From Lutibacter sp. A64 (lineage in GTDB: Bacteria; Bacteroidota; Bacteroidia; Flavobacteriales; Flavobacteriaceae): a DNA stretch of 64,000 nucleotides. A program made the translations under genes and the position numbers. Position 1 is the first letter of the stretch; the number at the start of each line of letters is the position of its first letter. Shown one piece after another: positions 9,084 to 18,365 of the stretch. The notes under the pieces were generated by a model. The model did no database searches. It worked only from the letters and a program-made list of their open reading frames with translations, and had not been told where the DNA came from. The stretch is from contig NZ_CP092487.1 of NCBI RefSeq assembly GCF_022429565.1, positions 777,001 through 841,000 of the forward strand, given 5' to 3'.

Positions 9084-9704
9084 TTAAAAAACTACATTTA
9101 AAGATTTTAATACATCTGTTAAGTTAATTTTTTTGGAATAATGAATGCCTTTAATATTTAAAGTATTGGCAGTTTTTACATTTTCATTATTGTCGTCTAT
9201 AAAAATGGCATGTTCTGGAGTGATATTGTATTTATTTAAAATTAGCTTATAAATTTCAGGAAATGGTTTTATTAATTTTACCTGTCCGGAAACAACAACT
9301 CCATCAAAATCTTTAAAAAATGGGAATAATTTTAAAGCAATATCCCATTTTTCAGCACTCCAATTAGTTAATGCGTATATTTTATAATTGTTTGAAGCTT
9401 TTAGGCTTTTAAAAAGTTCTAAATTTTCTGTAATTGGACCTGAGAACATTTCTTCCCAATGCTTGTAAAAACTAATAATTTCATTTTTATATTCTGGAAA
9501 TTCAGCAATTTTTGCAGCATTTGCTTCCTCAATTGTTCTGCCTGCATCTTGTTTAATATTCCATTCAGGTGTACATACATTTTTTATAAACCATTGTACT
9601 TTTTGTTCATCTCCTTTAAATATTTTTCGGTATAAATATTCTGGTTTCCAGTCTACTAAAACACCGCCAAGATCAAATATTATTGTATCGATTTTAGTGT
9701 CCAT
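9084..9704 (-). CDS. HAD-family phosphatase (HAD-IA, YihX-like)
   Basis: 206 residues. HAD motif I is IIFDLGGVLVDW (nucleophile Asp11). Motif II is YALTNWS, motif III is the Lys of LIKPFPEIY, and motif IV is IFIDDNNENV. FDLGGVLVDW and the KPFPEIYKLIL block resemble the subgroup with YihX (alpha-glucose-1-phosphate phosphatase) and some dehalogenase-like enzymes. The true substrate cannot be read from sequence. Its ATG overlaps the stop codon of prfB by one base (TAATG), so the two are translationally coupled. Confidence 0.85.
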   Translation of the reverse strand: MDTKIDTIIFDLGGVLVDWKPEYLYRKIFKGDEQKVQWFIKNVCTPEWNIKQDAGRTIEEANAAKIAEFPEYKNEIISFYKHWEEMFSGPITENLELFKSLKASNNYKIYALTNWSAEKWDIALKLFPFFKDFDGVVVSGQVKLIKPFPEIYKLILNKYNITPEHAIFIDDNNENVKTANTLNIKGIHYSKKINLTDVLKSLNVVF

Positions 9705-10810
9705 TACAACTCATTTTTATTTTCTGTTTGTCCTTGTTGCATTAAATAAGCTTTAATAAATCCGTCAATTTCACCATTCATAACAGCATCTACATTACCG
9801 GTTTCAAAAGCTGTTCTAACATCTTTTACTAATTTATATGGATGCATTACATAATTTCTAATTTGAGAACCAAAATCAATTTTCATTTTACCGGCTTCAA
9901 TGTCACTTCTAGCTTCTTGCTGTTTTCTAAGTTCTAATTCGTATAATTGAGATTTTAGCATTTGCATTGCTCTATCTCTATTTTCGTGTTGTGAGCGTGT
10001 TTCTGAACAAGAAATTTGAATATTTGTTGGCTTATGTGTTAATTGTACTTTTGTTTCAACTTTATTTACATTTTGTCCACCAGCACCACTTGAACGTGAA
10101 GTAATTATTTCAATATCTGCTGGATTAATAGTTATTTCTATACTGTCATCTACAAGCGGATATACATATACAGAAGCAAAACTTGTATGACGTTTTGCAT
10201 TACTATCAAAAGGAGAAATTCTAACCAAACGATGCACTCCATTTTCACCTTTTAAATATCCAAAGGCAAATTCACCATCAATTTCTAAAGTAACTGTTTT
10301 AATTCCAGTAACATCACCTTCTTGGTAATTGAGTTCTCTAATTTTAAAGCCTTGTTTTTCTGCCCACATTAAATACATGCGCATTAGCATAATTGCCCAA
10401 TCACAACTTTCTGTACCACCAGCTCCAGCCGTAATTTGAAGTACTGCACTTAAATTGTCTCCTTCTTCAGAAAGCATATTTCTAAACTCTAAATTTTCTA
10501 ATAGTTCTATAGTTTTGTTATACAATTTTTCTACTTCTTCTTCCGTAGCTTCTTCTTCAGTATAAAAATCTAATAGGATAGAGGTTTCTTCAAAAAATGT
10601 TTTAATAGCTTCAAAATCTTCAACCCACTTTTTTTTAGACCGTAAAGCTTTCATTACAACTTCAGCTTCTCTTGGGTTGTTCCAAAAATCTGGATTTGCA
10701 GTTTTCTCTTCCTCGTTAGAAATTTCAATTAATTTCTTGTCAATTTCAAGGTAGGATTTTAACTTATTAATTCTTTCTTGTAGTTTATTTATGTGCTCGT
10801 TAGATATCAT
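9704..10810 (-). CDS. prfB: Peptide chain release factor 2
   Basis: RF2 recognises UGA and UAA stop codons and releases the finished protein. The GGQ motif ([13 protein letters not shown]), which enters the peptidyl transferase centre, and the RF2 tripeptide SPF ([12 protein letters not shown]) are both present. The frame opens at 10855, but ATG 10810 ([16 protein letters not shown]) matches the normal RF2 start and gives 368 residues. RF2 genes often carry a CTT-TGA +1 frameshift site near codon 25. Here the corresponding stretch reads K-S-Y-L-E-I-D in one frame with no UGA, so this copy is not frameshift-controlled. Confidence 0.95.
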   Translation of the reverse strand: MISNEHINKLQERINKLKSYLEIDKKLIEISNEEEKTANPDFWNNPREAEVVMKALRSKKKWVEDFEAIKTFFEETSILLDFYTEEEATEEEVEKLYNKTIELLENLEFRNMLSEEGDNLSAVLQITAGAGGTESCDWAIMLMRMYLMWAEKQGFKIRELNYQEGDVTGIKTVTLEIDGEFAFGYLKGENGVHRLVRISPFDSNAKRHTSFASVYVYPLVDDSIEITINPADIEIITSRSSGAGGQNVNKVETKVQLTHKPTNIQISCSETRSQHENRDRAMQMLKSQLYELELRKQQEARSDIEAGKMKIDFGSQIRNYVMHPYKLVKDVRTAFETGNVDAVMNGEIDGFIKAYLMQQGQTENKNEL

Positions 10811-10970
10811 ATAGGTGTTTGAAAAATACAAAAATAACTTTTCATTTTTAAACAAAGAAAATTAATTAAATTGATATTGAATAAATTGTGTGTTTTATCT
10901 GAAATTTTAAAATTTAGTGGCTTTTACTTCTTATTTTAGTCACTATATTTGAACTTATAAAAGTTAAGCA

Positions 10971-11993
10971 ATGCAAATAAATTTAATTAGTGATACGGTA
11001 ACAAAGCCTACAAAAGGTATGTTAAAAGCAATGATGAATGCTGAAGTTGGTGATGATGTATTTAATCAAGATCCAACTGTAAATAAATTACAACATAAAA
11101 TTGCCGAAATGTTTGGTATGGAAGAAGCTTTATTTTTTCCATCGGGTACTATGGCTAACCAAACGGCTATAAAAATACATACGCACCATGGCGATAAAAT
11201 GTTTTGCGATAAGTATGCTCATGTACATAATTTTGAAGGAGGAGGAGCCGCAGCTAGTTCTGGTGTAACTTCGCATTTAATAGATGGTACAAGAGGAACT
11301 TTTACGGCAAAACAATTAGAAGAATCTGCCTTAAGTGGTCGTTCAGATATTCACTCTCCTTATGCACGGTTAGTAGCGTTAGAAAATACTACTAATAAAG
11401 GAGGTGGTGCTTGTTGGGATTTTGAAGAAATTTTAAAAATTAGAAAAGTTTGCACCACAAATAATTTAGCATTGCATTTAGATGGTGCGCGTTTATTTAA
11501 TGCATTAGTAGCTAAAAATGAAGGTCCGGAACAATATGGAAAAGTGTTTGATACTATTTCAATTTGTTTATCTAAAGGTTTAGGAGCACCTGTTGGTTCG
11601 TTATTACTAGGTTCAAAAGAGCATATAGAAAAAGCATTAAGAGTGCGTAAAATTTTTGGAGGAGGAATGCGTCAGGCTGGTTATTTAGCTGCAGCAGGAA
11701 TTTATGCTTTAGACAATCATATAGATAGATTAGAAGTTGACCATACACGAGCTAGAATTATTGGTGCTGCACTTCAAAATTGTGCGTTGGTAAAAAATGT
11801 AGAGCCTATTGAAACTAATATTATAATTTTTAATGTAGTTGATACTATAAACGAACAAGATTTTATAAGTAGGTTAAACGATGCTGGTATTGGGCTAATT
11901 TCTATGGGGCAAGGCAAGTTAAGAATGGTTACACATCTAGATTTTAAAGAAGAGATGTTAGAATCTGTTGTACATACGCTTGAACATATTTAG
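10971..11993 (+). CDS. ltaE: Low-specificity L-threonine aldolase (PLP enzyme)
   Basis: 340 residues, fold-type I PLP enzyme of the threonine aldolase family. It cleaves L-threonine or allo-threonine to glycine and acetaldehyde in the cytoplasm. The Schiff-base lysine is Lys202 in ISICLSKGLGAPVGS. The LHLDGARLFNA block (Asp171, Arg174) contacts PLP. The N-terminal DTVTKPTKGML, FFPSGTMANQ and HVHNFEGGGAA motifs are characteristic. It is a single-gene unit, divergent from prfB. Allo-preference cannot be told from sequence. Confidence 0.92.
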   Translation: MQINLISDTVTKPTKGMLKAMMNAEVGDDVFNQDPTVNKLQHKIAEMFGMEEALFFPSGTMANQTAIKIHTHHGDKMFCDKYAHVHNFEGGGAAASSGVTSHLIDGTRGTFTAKQLEESALSGRSDIHSPYARLVALENTTNKGGGACWDFEEILKIRKVCTTNNLALHLDGARLFNALVAKNEGPEQYGKVFDTISICLSKGLGAPVGSLLLGSKEHIEKALRVRKIFGGGMRQAGYLAAAGIYALDNHIDRLEVDHTRARIIGAALQNCALVKNVEPIETNIIIFNVVDTINEQDFISRLNDAGIGLISMGQGKLRMVTHLDFKEEMLESVVHTLEHI

Positions 11994-12091
11994 TTTAAAT
12001 AAAATAAAAGGAATAAAAGTTCTTTTTTTTGAATTATAAAAGCGATTGTAATTAAAATGTATGCATTTCGACTTATTGTAAAATATTAATA

Positions 12092-12718
12092 ATGAAGAAA
12101 TATATTTTAGCTGTATTTATTGTAGTTTTTATAATTAGTACAACTTACGGACAATCTAAACTAACTAAATTAAATTCAATGAAAACTATAGAAACAGCAA
12201 CCTTAGCAAACGGATGTTTTTGGTGTACTGAAGCGATATTTCAATTGCTAAACGGAGTAGAAAGTGTTACTTCTGGCTATACAGGTGGAACTTTAAAAAA
12301 TCCAGCATATAATGAAATTACTACAGGTAAAACAGGCCATGCAGAAGCTATTCAAATAAGATATGACGCTTCTAAAATTACATTTGTAGAAATATTAGAA
12401 GTGTTTTTTAGTACGCACGATCCAACTACGTTAAACAGACAAGGTTATGATGTTGGTACACAATACAGATCTGCAATTTTTTATAATTCTGAAAATCAAA
12501 AAAATGAAGCAAAAGCATTTATAAATGTACTTTCTGAAGCTAATGTGTTTGAAAAGCCTATTGTTACTGAAGTAACCGAATTGAATGTTTTTTATGAAGC
12601 TGAAAATTACCACCAAAACTATTATAACAACAACAAAACACAAGGCTATTGTGTAGCAGTTATAAACCCAAAATTAGAGAAGTTTTTAAAGCAATTTAAA
12701 AGTAAAATAAAACAATAA
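12092..12718 (+). CDS. msrA: Peptide methionine sulfoxide reductase A, exported form
   Basis: 208 residues. The MsrA signature GCFWCTE holds the catalytic Cys42 and a second Cys at 45. TSGYTGG and QYRSAIFY are also conserved. MsrA reduces methionine-S-sulfoxide in proteins, using thioredoxin. The N-terminus MKKYILAVFIVVFIISTTYG is a signal peptide, pointing to a periplasmic or lipid-anchored enzyme. An internal ATG at codon 30 (MKTIETATL) would give a cytoplasmic form. It is followed after 12 bases by an epimerase-like gene on the same strand. Confidence 0.93.
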   Translation: MKKYILAVFIVVFIISTTYGQSKLTKLNSMKTIETATLANGCFWCTEAIFQLLNGVESVTSGYTGGTLKNPAYNEITTGKTGHAEAIQIRYDASKITFVEILEVFFSTHDPTTLNRQGYDVGTQYRSAIFYNSENQKNEAKAFINVLSEANVFEKPIVTEVTELNVFYEAENYHQNYYNNNKTQGYCVAVINPKLEKFLKQFKSKIKQ

Positions 12719-12730
12719 AAACTAATTTTT

Positions 12731-13519
12731 TTGAATAAATCAGTAAGTATATTAGGATGTGGTTGGTTAGGGAAACCTTTAGCGGTTAAGTTAATCTCAG
12801 AAGGATATACTGTTAAAGGTTCTACAACTACAAAAGAAAAGTTTACTGATTTTAATGCTTTAGAAATTCAACCTTTTTTAATTTCATTAGAAACTATTTC
12901 AACAACAATTAAAGAGTTTTTAACTTCAGAAATTCTTATTGTTGCCTTGCCTTCAAAAAATATAGAATGTTTTAAAAATTTAGTGGAATTTATAGAAAAA
13001 TCTACTATTAAAAAGGTATTATTTATTAGTTCAACTTCGGTTTATGTAGCCAATAATAAGATTGTAACAGAAGATTCTCCATTACAAGACGTACCTTTAG
13101 TTAGTATTGAAAATCTTTTTAAAGAAAACATCTTTTTTAAAACAACAATAGTCCGTTTTGCAGGTTTGTTTGGATATGAAAGAAAACCAGGAAACTTTTT
13201 TAAAAATGGACGTATAATTCCAAATCCTGATGGTTTTGTGAATATGATACATCAAGACGATTGTGTTTTAATTTTAGAAAAAATAATAAAAAATAATTTT
13301 TGGAGTCTTGTACTAAATGGTTGTGCAGATACGCATCCTAAAAGACGAGACTATTATATTAAAACAAAAGCAGCTATAAATAATGAACTTCCAATTTTTG
13401 CAGAAACAGAAAACAGTGTTTTTAAAATTATTTCAAATAAAAAATTAAAAGCTGTTTTAAATTACAAATTTAAGTATGGTAATTTAATGGATATTAATTA
13501 TGAAAATTTTGATAGTTAA
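12731..13519 (+). CDS. NAD(P)-binding epimerase/SDR-like protein (YeeZ type)
   Basis: 262 residues with an N-terminal Rossmann motif (VSILGCGWLGKPLA, GxGxxG) and a short-chain-dehydrogenase/NAD-epimerase layout. FISSTSVYV corresponds to the SDR serine region. Family members include E. coli YeeZ and are poorly characterised; substrate unknown. The start is TTG at 12731, the only sensible initiation codon that keeps the full Rossmann motif. It lies 12 bases after the msrA stop, so the pair is probably co-transcribed. Confidence 0.75.
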   Translation: MNKSVSILGCGWLGKPLAVKLISEGYTVKGSTTTKEKFTDFNALEIQPFLISLETISTTIKEFLTSEILIVALPSKNIECFKNLVEFIEKSTIKKVLFISSTSVYVANNKIVTEDSPLQDVPLVSIENLFKENIFFKTTIVRFAGLFGYERKPGNFFKNGRIIPNPDGFVNMIHQDDCVLILEKIIKNNFWSLVLNGCADTHPKRRDYYIKTKAAINNELPIFAETENSVFKIISNKKLKAVLNYKFKYGNLMDINYENFDS

Positions 13520-13602
13520 GCAATTTGTAAAAAATAAAAATCTTCTATAAAATAAAATTGGCATTTTAATTGTTATAGAATAAGAAAAGAATATATTTAT
13601 TT

Positions 13603-13878
13603 ATGCAAAAAAAATACAAATTATTATTATTAAGTCTGTTGTTTGATGGTATTGGAATGCTATCATTTGTTATACCGTTTATTGGAGAGTTTTCAGATGT
13701 TGTTTGGGCTCCAGCTTCAGCATTTTTAATCTATAAAATGTATAAAGGTACAGAAGGTAAAGTAGGTAGTATTGTTTCTTTTGTTGAAGAGGCAGGTTTG
13801 TTTGGTACAGATTTTTTACCAACTTTTACATTAACATGGATTTATAAATACGTAATAAAAAAAGATAAAGCAGATTAA
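13603..13878 (+). CDS. Small membrane protein, 91 aa
   Basis: Two hydrophobic segments (about 7-28, LLLLSLLFDGIGMLSFVIPF, and 33-46) are followed by an amphipathic middle and an aromatic C-terminal block (LPTFTLTWIYKYVIKK). I do not recognise a named family. The last four bases overlap the end of the convergent gene on the other strand (13875-13878). Confidence 0.7.
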   Translation: MQKKYKLLLLSLLFDGIGMLSFVIPFIGEFSDVVWAPASAFLIYKMYKGTEGKVGSIVSFVEEAGLFGTDFLPTFTLTWIYKYVIKKDKAD

Positions 13879-14183
13879 TCTTCATTAAAACGTTTAAAGC
13901 CTAAGCGAACTAACATTTTTTTAGTAAAAAAGATCCAAAAGAATTTAAATTGCCCAAAACAAAAACCAACTAAAGGCAAGGTTATTTGATAAATTATAAA
14001 AATTAGTAAAATTCTAACAGGCCAAAATACCCAAGGATTGGTAGTTTCATAATCTAAACCAATAAATTCTGTTAAAGGTTTTGCAATATACGCAGCAAAA
14101 GATCCATTAATAGAAAAAACAATTAGTATTACTACTATTTGAAAGTTTGATTTTAATCCCCAACGTTTTTTTAAGCTCTCCAT
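13875..14183 (-). CDS. Conserved membrane protein, DUF6787-like
   Basis: 102 residues with two membrane spans: about 15-37 (FQIVVILIVFSINGSFAAYI) and 53-75 (VFWPVRILLIFIIYQITLPL). The N-terminal MESLKKRWGLKSNFQ and the FGQFKFFWIFFTKKM segment are what I recall for a small uncharacterised family of Bacteroidota membrane proteins (DUF6787). The family name is from memory and moderately sure. No function is known. Confidence 0.65.
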   Translation of the reverse strand: MESLKKRWGLKSNFQIVVILIVFSINGSFAAYIAKPLTEFIGLDYETTNPWVFWPVRILLIFIIYQITLPLVGFCFGQFKFFWIFFTKKMLVRLGFKRFNED

Positions 14184-14242
14184 TTATAAAAATTTCGTTG
14201 CAAAAATACATTTTAATTTTACATTCAAAATTTTATCATAAA

Positions 14243-14275
14243 AAAAGGTCAAACTTTATAGCTTGACCTTTTGTA
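14243..14275 (-). terminator. Intrinsic terminator of DUF937 gene
   Basis: The stem AAAAGGTCAA/TTGACCTTTT has a 10-base loop and a T-run on the minus strand. It lies 19 bases after the DUF937 stop. Confidence 0.7.
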
Positions 14276-14293
14276 TTTTATAATTGTATACTA

Positions 14294-14935
14294 TTATTTT
14301 CCAAATAAACCACCTAGCATTCCACCAAGTCCACTTTTCTTTTGGCTATTTCCACCTAAAAGCATTCCAGCAACATCATCTATAACGCTTCCGTCACCAT
14401 CAGCATCTAATAATTGATTAACTAAACTTTGTTGTGAACTAGATTCTCCACCTAGCATTCCACCTAATAAATTTCCAATTCCATTTTGGTCTGAAACACC
14501 TTGTTGACGAGTTTCTTTACCTAAAGCTCCCATAACTAAAGGTCCAGCTACTTTTAATATATTCATAGCAGAATTTAAATCAATTCCACTAGATTTACTA
14601 ACAGCTTGTGCTACATTTTCTTCTTTACCTCCAAATACATGTCCTAATATTCCAGCACCATCTGTAAGAACATCTTCATCAACTCCGCTACCACCTAATA
14701 CGCTTCCTAAGTTATCTAAAATTCCTCCGCTGTGTTTGCTATTTCCTAATGCGCTTAATAATCCTGAAGCTCCCTCTGGAGTAGAAGCATTGTTTTTCAT
14801 TGCACCTAAAATTAAAGGCAATGCAGTACTTAATGCACTTGTAGTTTTTCCTTCATCTTGTCCAAATTGTTTACTAGCTCCGCTAATAAGTGTTTTACCA
14901 AGGTCGCTATTTAATAAATCTAAAATTCCTGACAT
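14294..14935 (-). CDS. DUF937 domain protein (YidB-related)
   Basis: 213 residues beginning MSGILDLLNSDLGKTLISG. It is rich in Gly, Leu and Ser, with repeats of the type LLGGMLGG near the end, and two DGDG/DGAG stretches. This is the DUF937 build, many members of which are uncharacterised. No signal peptide and no membrane segment, so probably cytoplasmic. The gene is monocistronic with its own terminator. Confidence 0.82.
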   Translation of the reverse strand: MSGILDLLNSDLGKTLISGASKQFGQDEGKTTSALSTALPLILGAMKNNASTPEGASGLLSALGNSKHSGGILDNLGSVLGGSGVDEDVLTDGAGILGHVFGGKEENVAQAVSKSSGIDLNSAMNILKVAGPLVMGALGKETRQQGVSDQNGIGNLLGGMLGGESSSQQSLVNQLLDADGDGSVIDDVAGMLLGGNSQKKSGLGGMLGGLFGK

Positions 14936-15110
14936 ATTTTTTATATAAAAAGTTAATAATTTCTCTAAAGTAATAAATATTTACATAAGGTTTGACACAA
15001 CATTTAAAAATGAGTCACTATAAAATAAAAAATTGCAATTAACGTTGTCGCTAAAATGGCATAAACATTGCATTTTAATCATGTTTACTAATTTAAAAAA
15101 TAATATAAAT

Positions 15111-15599
15111 ATGAAAAGAATAATTTTAGTGGTATCCATTTTATTTGGAGGAGTTTTTTATGCAAGTGCACAGCAAATTTCTGATAACGCTTTAGGTTTA
15201 AGACTTGGAGATAATGATGGTTTTGGAGGAGAAATTTCGTACCAACATAAATTATCTCCCGAAAATAGATTAGAAATTGATATGGGATACAGAGATCATA
15301 GTAATTATAATGCTTTTAAACTTACAGGGTTGTATCAGTGGGTTTGGAATATTGATGGTGGCTTTAATTGGTATGCAGGTTTTGGAGCAGGTATTGGGTC
15401 TTGGAGTTACGATTCGGATTTTGTAAATGTTAAAGATGATGGAATGTTTTTAAATGCAGATGGAAACGTAGGAATTGAATATAATTTTGATGTTCCTTTT
15501 TTAATTTCATTAGATTTTAGACCTGAAATAGGAATTATTGGAGACTATGGTAAAGATACAGATCTAGATTTAGCTTTGTCTGTTAGGTATCAATTTTAA
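15111..15599 (+). CDS. Small outer-membrane beta-barrel protein
   Basis: An in-frame ATG exists at 15033, but ATG 15111 gives a standard signal peptide (MKRIILVVSILFGGVFYASAQ), so I take the 162-residue form. The mature part alternates polar and aromatic residues (GLYQWVWNIDGGFNWYAGFG) and ends in the barrel-type terminal strand SVRYQF, whose final Phe is the outer-membrane assembly signal. This is an OmpA-N/OmpW-like eight-strand barrel in outline. Specific function unknown. Confidence 0.75.
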   Translation: MKRIILVVSILFGGVFYASAQQISDNALGLRLGDNDGFGGEISYQHKLSPENRLEIDMGYRDHSNYNAFKLTGLYQWVWNIDGGFNWYAGFGAGIGSWSYDSDFVNVKDDGMFLNADGNVGIEYNFDVPFLISLDFRPEIGIIGDYGKDTDLDLALSVRYQF

Positions 15600-15621
15600 T
15601 AAAATATTGTAAAATATATAG

Positions 15622-15648
15622 AAAAAGCACTTCATGTGCTTTTTTTTA
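15622..15648 (+). terminator. Intrinsic terminator after the small barrel gene
   Basis: The stem AAAAAGCAC/GTGCTTTTT with loop TTCAT is followed by T-run, 22 bases after the stop codon. Confidence 0.8.
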
Positions 15649-15712
15649 TGCTCAAAATTTAAGTATATTTTCAAGTATTTTTTTATCTTTCCACCAATTA
15701 TAAAACTTTTTA

Positions 15713-17029
15713 ATGAAAAAAATAGCATTACACTGGCAGATTATTATAGGAATGGTACTTGGGGTTGTAGTTGGATTATTAATGACCAAATTTGAAGGTG
15801 GCGAAAAAATAATACAAGATTGGGTAAAACCATTTGGTGAAATATTTATAAATTCATTAAAATTAATTGCAGTTCCCTTAATTTTAGCTTCATTAATAAA
15901 AGGTGTTTCCGACCTAAAAGATATATCTAAGTTATCTAAAATGGGAGGAAAAACTATTGGTTTATACCTAATCACTACCGTAGTTGCTGTTTCAATTGGT
16001 TTAGTGTTAGTAAATATAATAAAACCAGGTAATTCAATTTCTGAACAAACAAGATCGGAATTAGTTGAAAATTATACAAATGATACTGTAAAATATAAAG
16101 AAGAAGCAAACAAACAAAAAGATACAGGACCATTACAAGCTCTTGTAAATATTGTACCAGATAATATTTTTGGAGCAGCTTCAGATAATAAAAATATGTT
16201 GCAAATTATCTTTTTTGCAATCTTTTTTGGAATTGGGTTAATCTTAATTCCTGAAAAAAAATCAAAGCCTGTTAAAAACTTCTTTGATGGTTTTAATGAA
16301 GTCATATTAAAAATGATTGATTTAATAATGCTTGCAGCACCTTACGGTGTATTTGCTTTATTAGCTGCTTTGGTTGTTGAATCTCCAAGTGTAGATCTAT
16401 TTAAAGCGTTAATTTGGTATGCTTTTACAGTTGTCGTAGGGTTATTATTAATGATTGTTTTTTATAATTCAATTGTTTGGCTAGTAACTAAAAAGAATCC
16501 ATCAACATTTTTAAAAGGAATTTCCCCAGCTCAATTGTTAGCATTTTCAACAAGTAGTAGTGCAGCAACCTTGCCGGTAACTATGGAACGAGTTACAGAA
16601 CATTTAGGAGTAGATGAAGAAGTAAGTAGTTTTGTTTTGCCTATTGGAGCAACAATTAATATGGATGGTACTAGTTTGTACCAAGCTGTAGCTGCTGTGT
16701 TTATTGCACAAGCATTTGGAATGGATTTATCTTTAGGTGCTCAATTAGGTATAATTGTAACAGCAACATTAGCAAGTATTGGATCTGCCGCAGTGCCAGG
16801 AGCAGGTATGGTAATGTTGGTTATTGTTTTGGGACAAGCAGGAATACCCGAAGCAGGTTTAGCATTAATTTTTGCTATTGATAGGCCGTTAGATATGCTT
16901 AGAACTACTGTAAATGTTACCGGAGACGCTTCTGTTTCTATGTTGGTTGCAAAATCAATTGGTAAATTACACAAGCCAAAAGTAAAAGAATGGGATGATG
17001 ATTATCCAAAGCATAAATCTAAAAAGTAA
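15713..17029 (+). CDS. gltP: Dicarboxylate/amino acid:cation symporter (DAACS family)
   Basis: 438 residues, inner-membrane protein of the GltP/DctA/GltPh family. The serine-rich re-entrant loop HP1 (AFSTSSSAATLPVTMERV), the NMDGT motif in TM7 (GATINMDGTSLYQ) and the HP2 loop (GSAAVPGAGMVM) are all present. Together they bind the acidic amino acid or C4-dicarboxylate with Na+ or H+. The TM8 block RTTVNVTGD is also typical. An extended hydrophilic insert at ~110-135 and a basic/acidic C-tail are seen. Glutamate, aspartate and succinate cannot be told apart from sequence. Confidence 0.9.
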   Translation: MKKIALHWQIIIGMVLGVVVGLLMTKFEGGEKIIQDWVKPFGEIFINSLKLIAVPLILASLIKGVSDLKDISKLSKMGGKTIGLYLITTVVAVSIGLVLVNIIKPGNSISEQTRSELVENYTNDTVKYKEEANKQKDTGPLQALVNIVPDNIFGAASDNKNMLQIIFFAIFFGIGLILIPEKKSKPVKNFFDGFNEVILKMIDLIMLAAPYGVFALLAALVVESPSVDLFKALIWYAFTVVVGLLLMIVFYNSIVWLVTKKNPSTFLKGISPAQLLAFSTSSSAATLPVTMERVTEHLGVDEEVSSFVLPIGATINMDGTSLYQAVAAVFIAQAFGMDLSLGAQLGIIVTATLASIGSAAVPGAGMVMLVIVLGQAGIPEAGLALIFAIDRPLDMLRTTVNVTGDASVSMLVAKSIGKLHKPKVKEWDDDYPKHKSKK

Positions 17030-17169
17030 CGTATTATTACGTTAGTTACCTTAAACTAGTTTTAGGGGTTCTTGTAATCAAATTTTCAGACAGTAATTGA
17101 GTTTCTGAATTTGAAGATTGATAAATAGTTTAAGTAAATAATAAAGTATGCAAATAAATTTAGAAAATT

Positions 17170-17580
17170 TTATTTTATAAATCGATTTTTTAATTCGGGA
17201 GTAGGAATCATACAATTTTCTTTTTTTCCAAACCATTTGTACCTATTTTTAGCAATATAATTATAAACCCAATCTCTTATAAAAGGATGGATTATTATAA
17301 AAAGGTATAATAAACTAAAACCATTGTTTAATTTTTTTGAAATTTTTAAAGCTGCTGTAGATTTTTCATAAAAATTATTGTTTTCTATAAGAATTATTGA
17401 GTCCATATTAATTTTTTTTGAATTGTATTGTAACAATAATTCCTTTGCAGCGTCTGATTGAAGAGAAGCAAACTTAAAATGTTCTTTTTTATCGTGTTTT
17501 ATAATAAAATTAACCGATGCATTGCAAAGGTTACAAACACCATCAAAAAGTATTATTGAGTTTTTTTCTGTATTGTCCAC
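17170..17580 (-). CDS. Thiol-disulfide oxidoreductase-like DCC family protein (DUF393)
   Basis: 136 residues. The defining D-G-V-C-x-x-C motif is LFDGVCNLCNASV (Cys16, Cys19), followed by FIIKHDKKEHFKFASLQSD. The DCC family has a thioredoxin-like outline and is linked to redox chemistry by that motif only; the substrate is not known. No signal peptide. It is a single gene on the minus strand, divergent from the ABC operon. Confidence 0.88.
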   Translation of the reverse strand: MDNTEKNSIILFDGVCNLCNASVNFIIKHDKKEHFKFASLQSDAAKELLLQYNSKKINMDSIILIENNNFYEKSTAALKISKKLNNGFSLLYLFIIIHPFIRDWVYNYIAKNRYKWFGKKENCMIPTPELKNRFIK

Positions 17581-17670
17581 TAAGCAAAGTTACATATTTA
17601 AAAAATAAGTATTTTTAAATTTATACCAAGTTTTAGTAGCAAGTTATAGTTTAGTTAAAACAACAACCAA

Positions 17671-18363
17671 ATGATTAGAATTGAAAAATTACATAAATCC
17701 TATCCAATAGGGAAGGATTCACTTCATGTATTAAAAGGATTAGATTTACATATTAAAGAAGGTGAATTTGTATCTATTATGGGTTCATCAGGCTCAGGAA
17801 AATCTACCTTATTAAATATTGTTGGGTTATTAGATACACATGACGAGGGTAACTATTATTTAAATGGACAAAAAATTGAAAATTTAAATGAAAAGAAAGC
17901 TGCGGTTTTAAGAAATAAGTTTTTAGGTTTTATTTTTCAATCATTTAATCTAATAACCTATAAAACGGCATTAGAAAATGTTGCATTGCCTTTATATTAT
18001 CAAGGTATCGCTAGAAAAGAACGTCTTGAAATTGCCATGCATTATTTAGACAAAGTTGGGCTTAAAGAATGGGCTACACATTTACCTAGTGAATTATCTG
18101 GAGGGCAAAAACAACGTGTTGCCATTGCAAGAGCCTTAGCAACCAAACCAAAAGTTGTTTTAGCTGATGAGCCTACCGGAGCATTAGATTCTTCAACATC
18201 TAATTCTGTAATGGAAATGCTAAAAGAAATTAATAAAGAGGGAATGACGGTTTTTGTTATTACACACGAAGAAGAAATTGCAGAACAAACAGATAGAATT
18301 GTACGCTTAAAAGATGGCGTTATTATAAGTGATGAAAGAACCAATAAAAAAGTAACTGCTTAA
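17671..18363 (+). CDS. ABC transporter ATP-binding protein (MacB/LolD type)
   Basis: 230 residues. Walker A is GSSGSGKST (38-46), the Q-loop is FQSFNL, the signature is [15 protein letters not shown], Walker B is [12 protein letters not shown] and the switch His is [17 protein letters not shown] following Walker B is typical of the LolD/MacB group. It energises two separately encoded permeases whose genes follow at once (2-bp gaps). With the adaptor gene further on, this forms an export complex. This subgroup exports peptides, lipids or drugs; cargo unknown. Confidence 0.92.
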   Translation: MIRIEKLHKSYPIGKDSLHVLKGLDLHIKEGEFVSIMGSSGSGKSTLLNIVGLLDTHDEGNYYLNGQKIENLNEKKAAVLRNKFLGFIFQSFNLITYKTALENVALPLYYQGIARKERLEIAMHYLDKVGLKEWATHLPSELSGGQKQRVAIARALATKPKVVLADEPTGALDSSTSNSVMEMLKEINKEGMTVFVITHEEEIAEQTDRIVRLKDGVIISDERTNKKVTA

Positions 18364-18365
18364 TT

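Noticed and set aside
9704..10855. Programmed +1 frameshift in prfB
   Set aside because: The expected CTT-TGA site is absent; the stretch reads through as Y-L-E-I-D in one frame.
17027..17044. Hairpin TAACGTA/TACGTTA at the symporter stop codon
   Set aside because: Only 7-bp AT-rich arms with no T-run; not enough for a terminator call.
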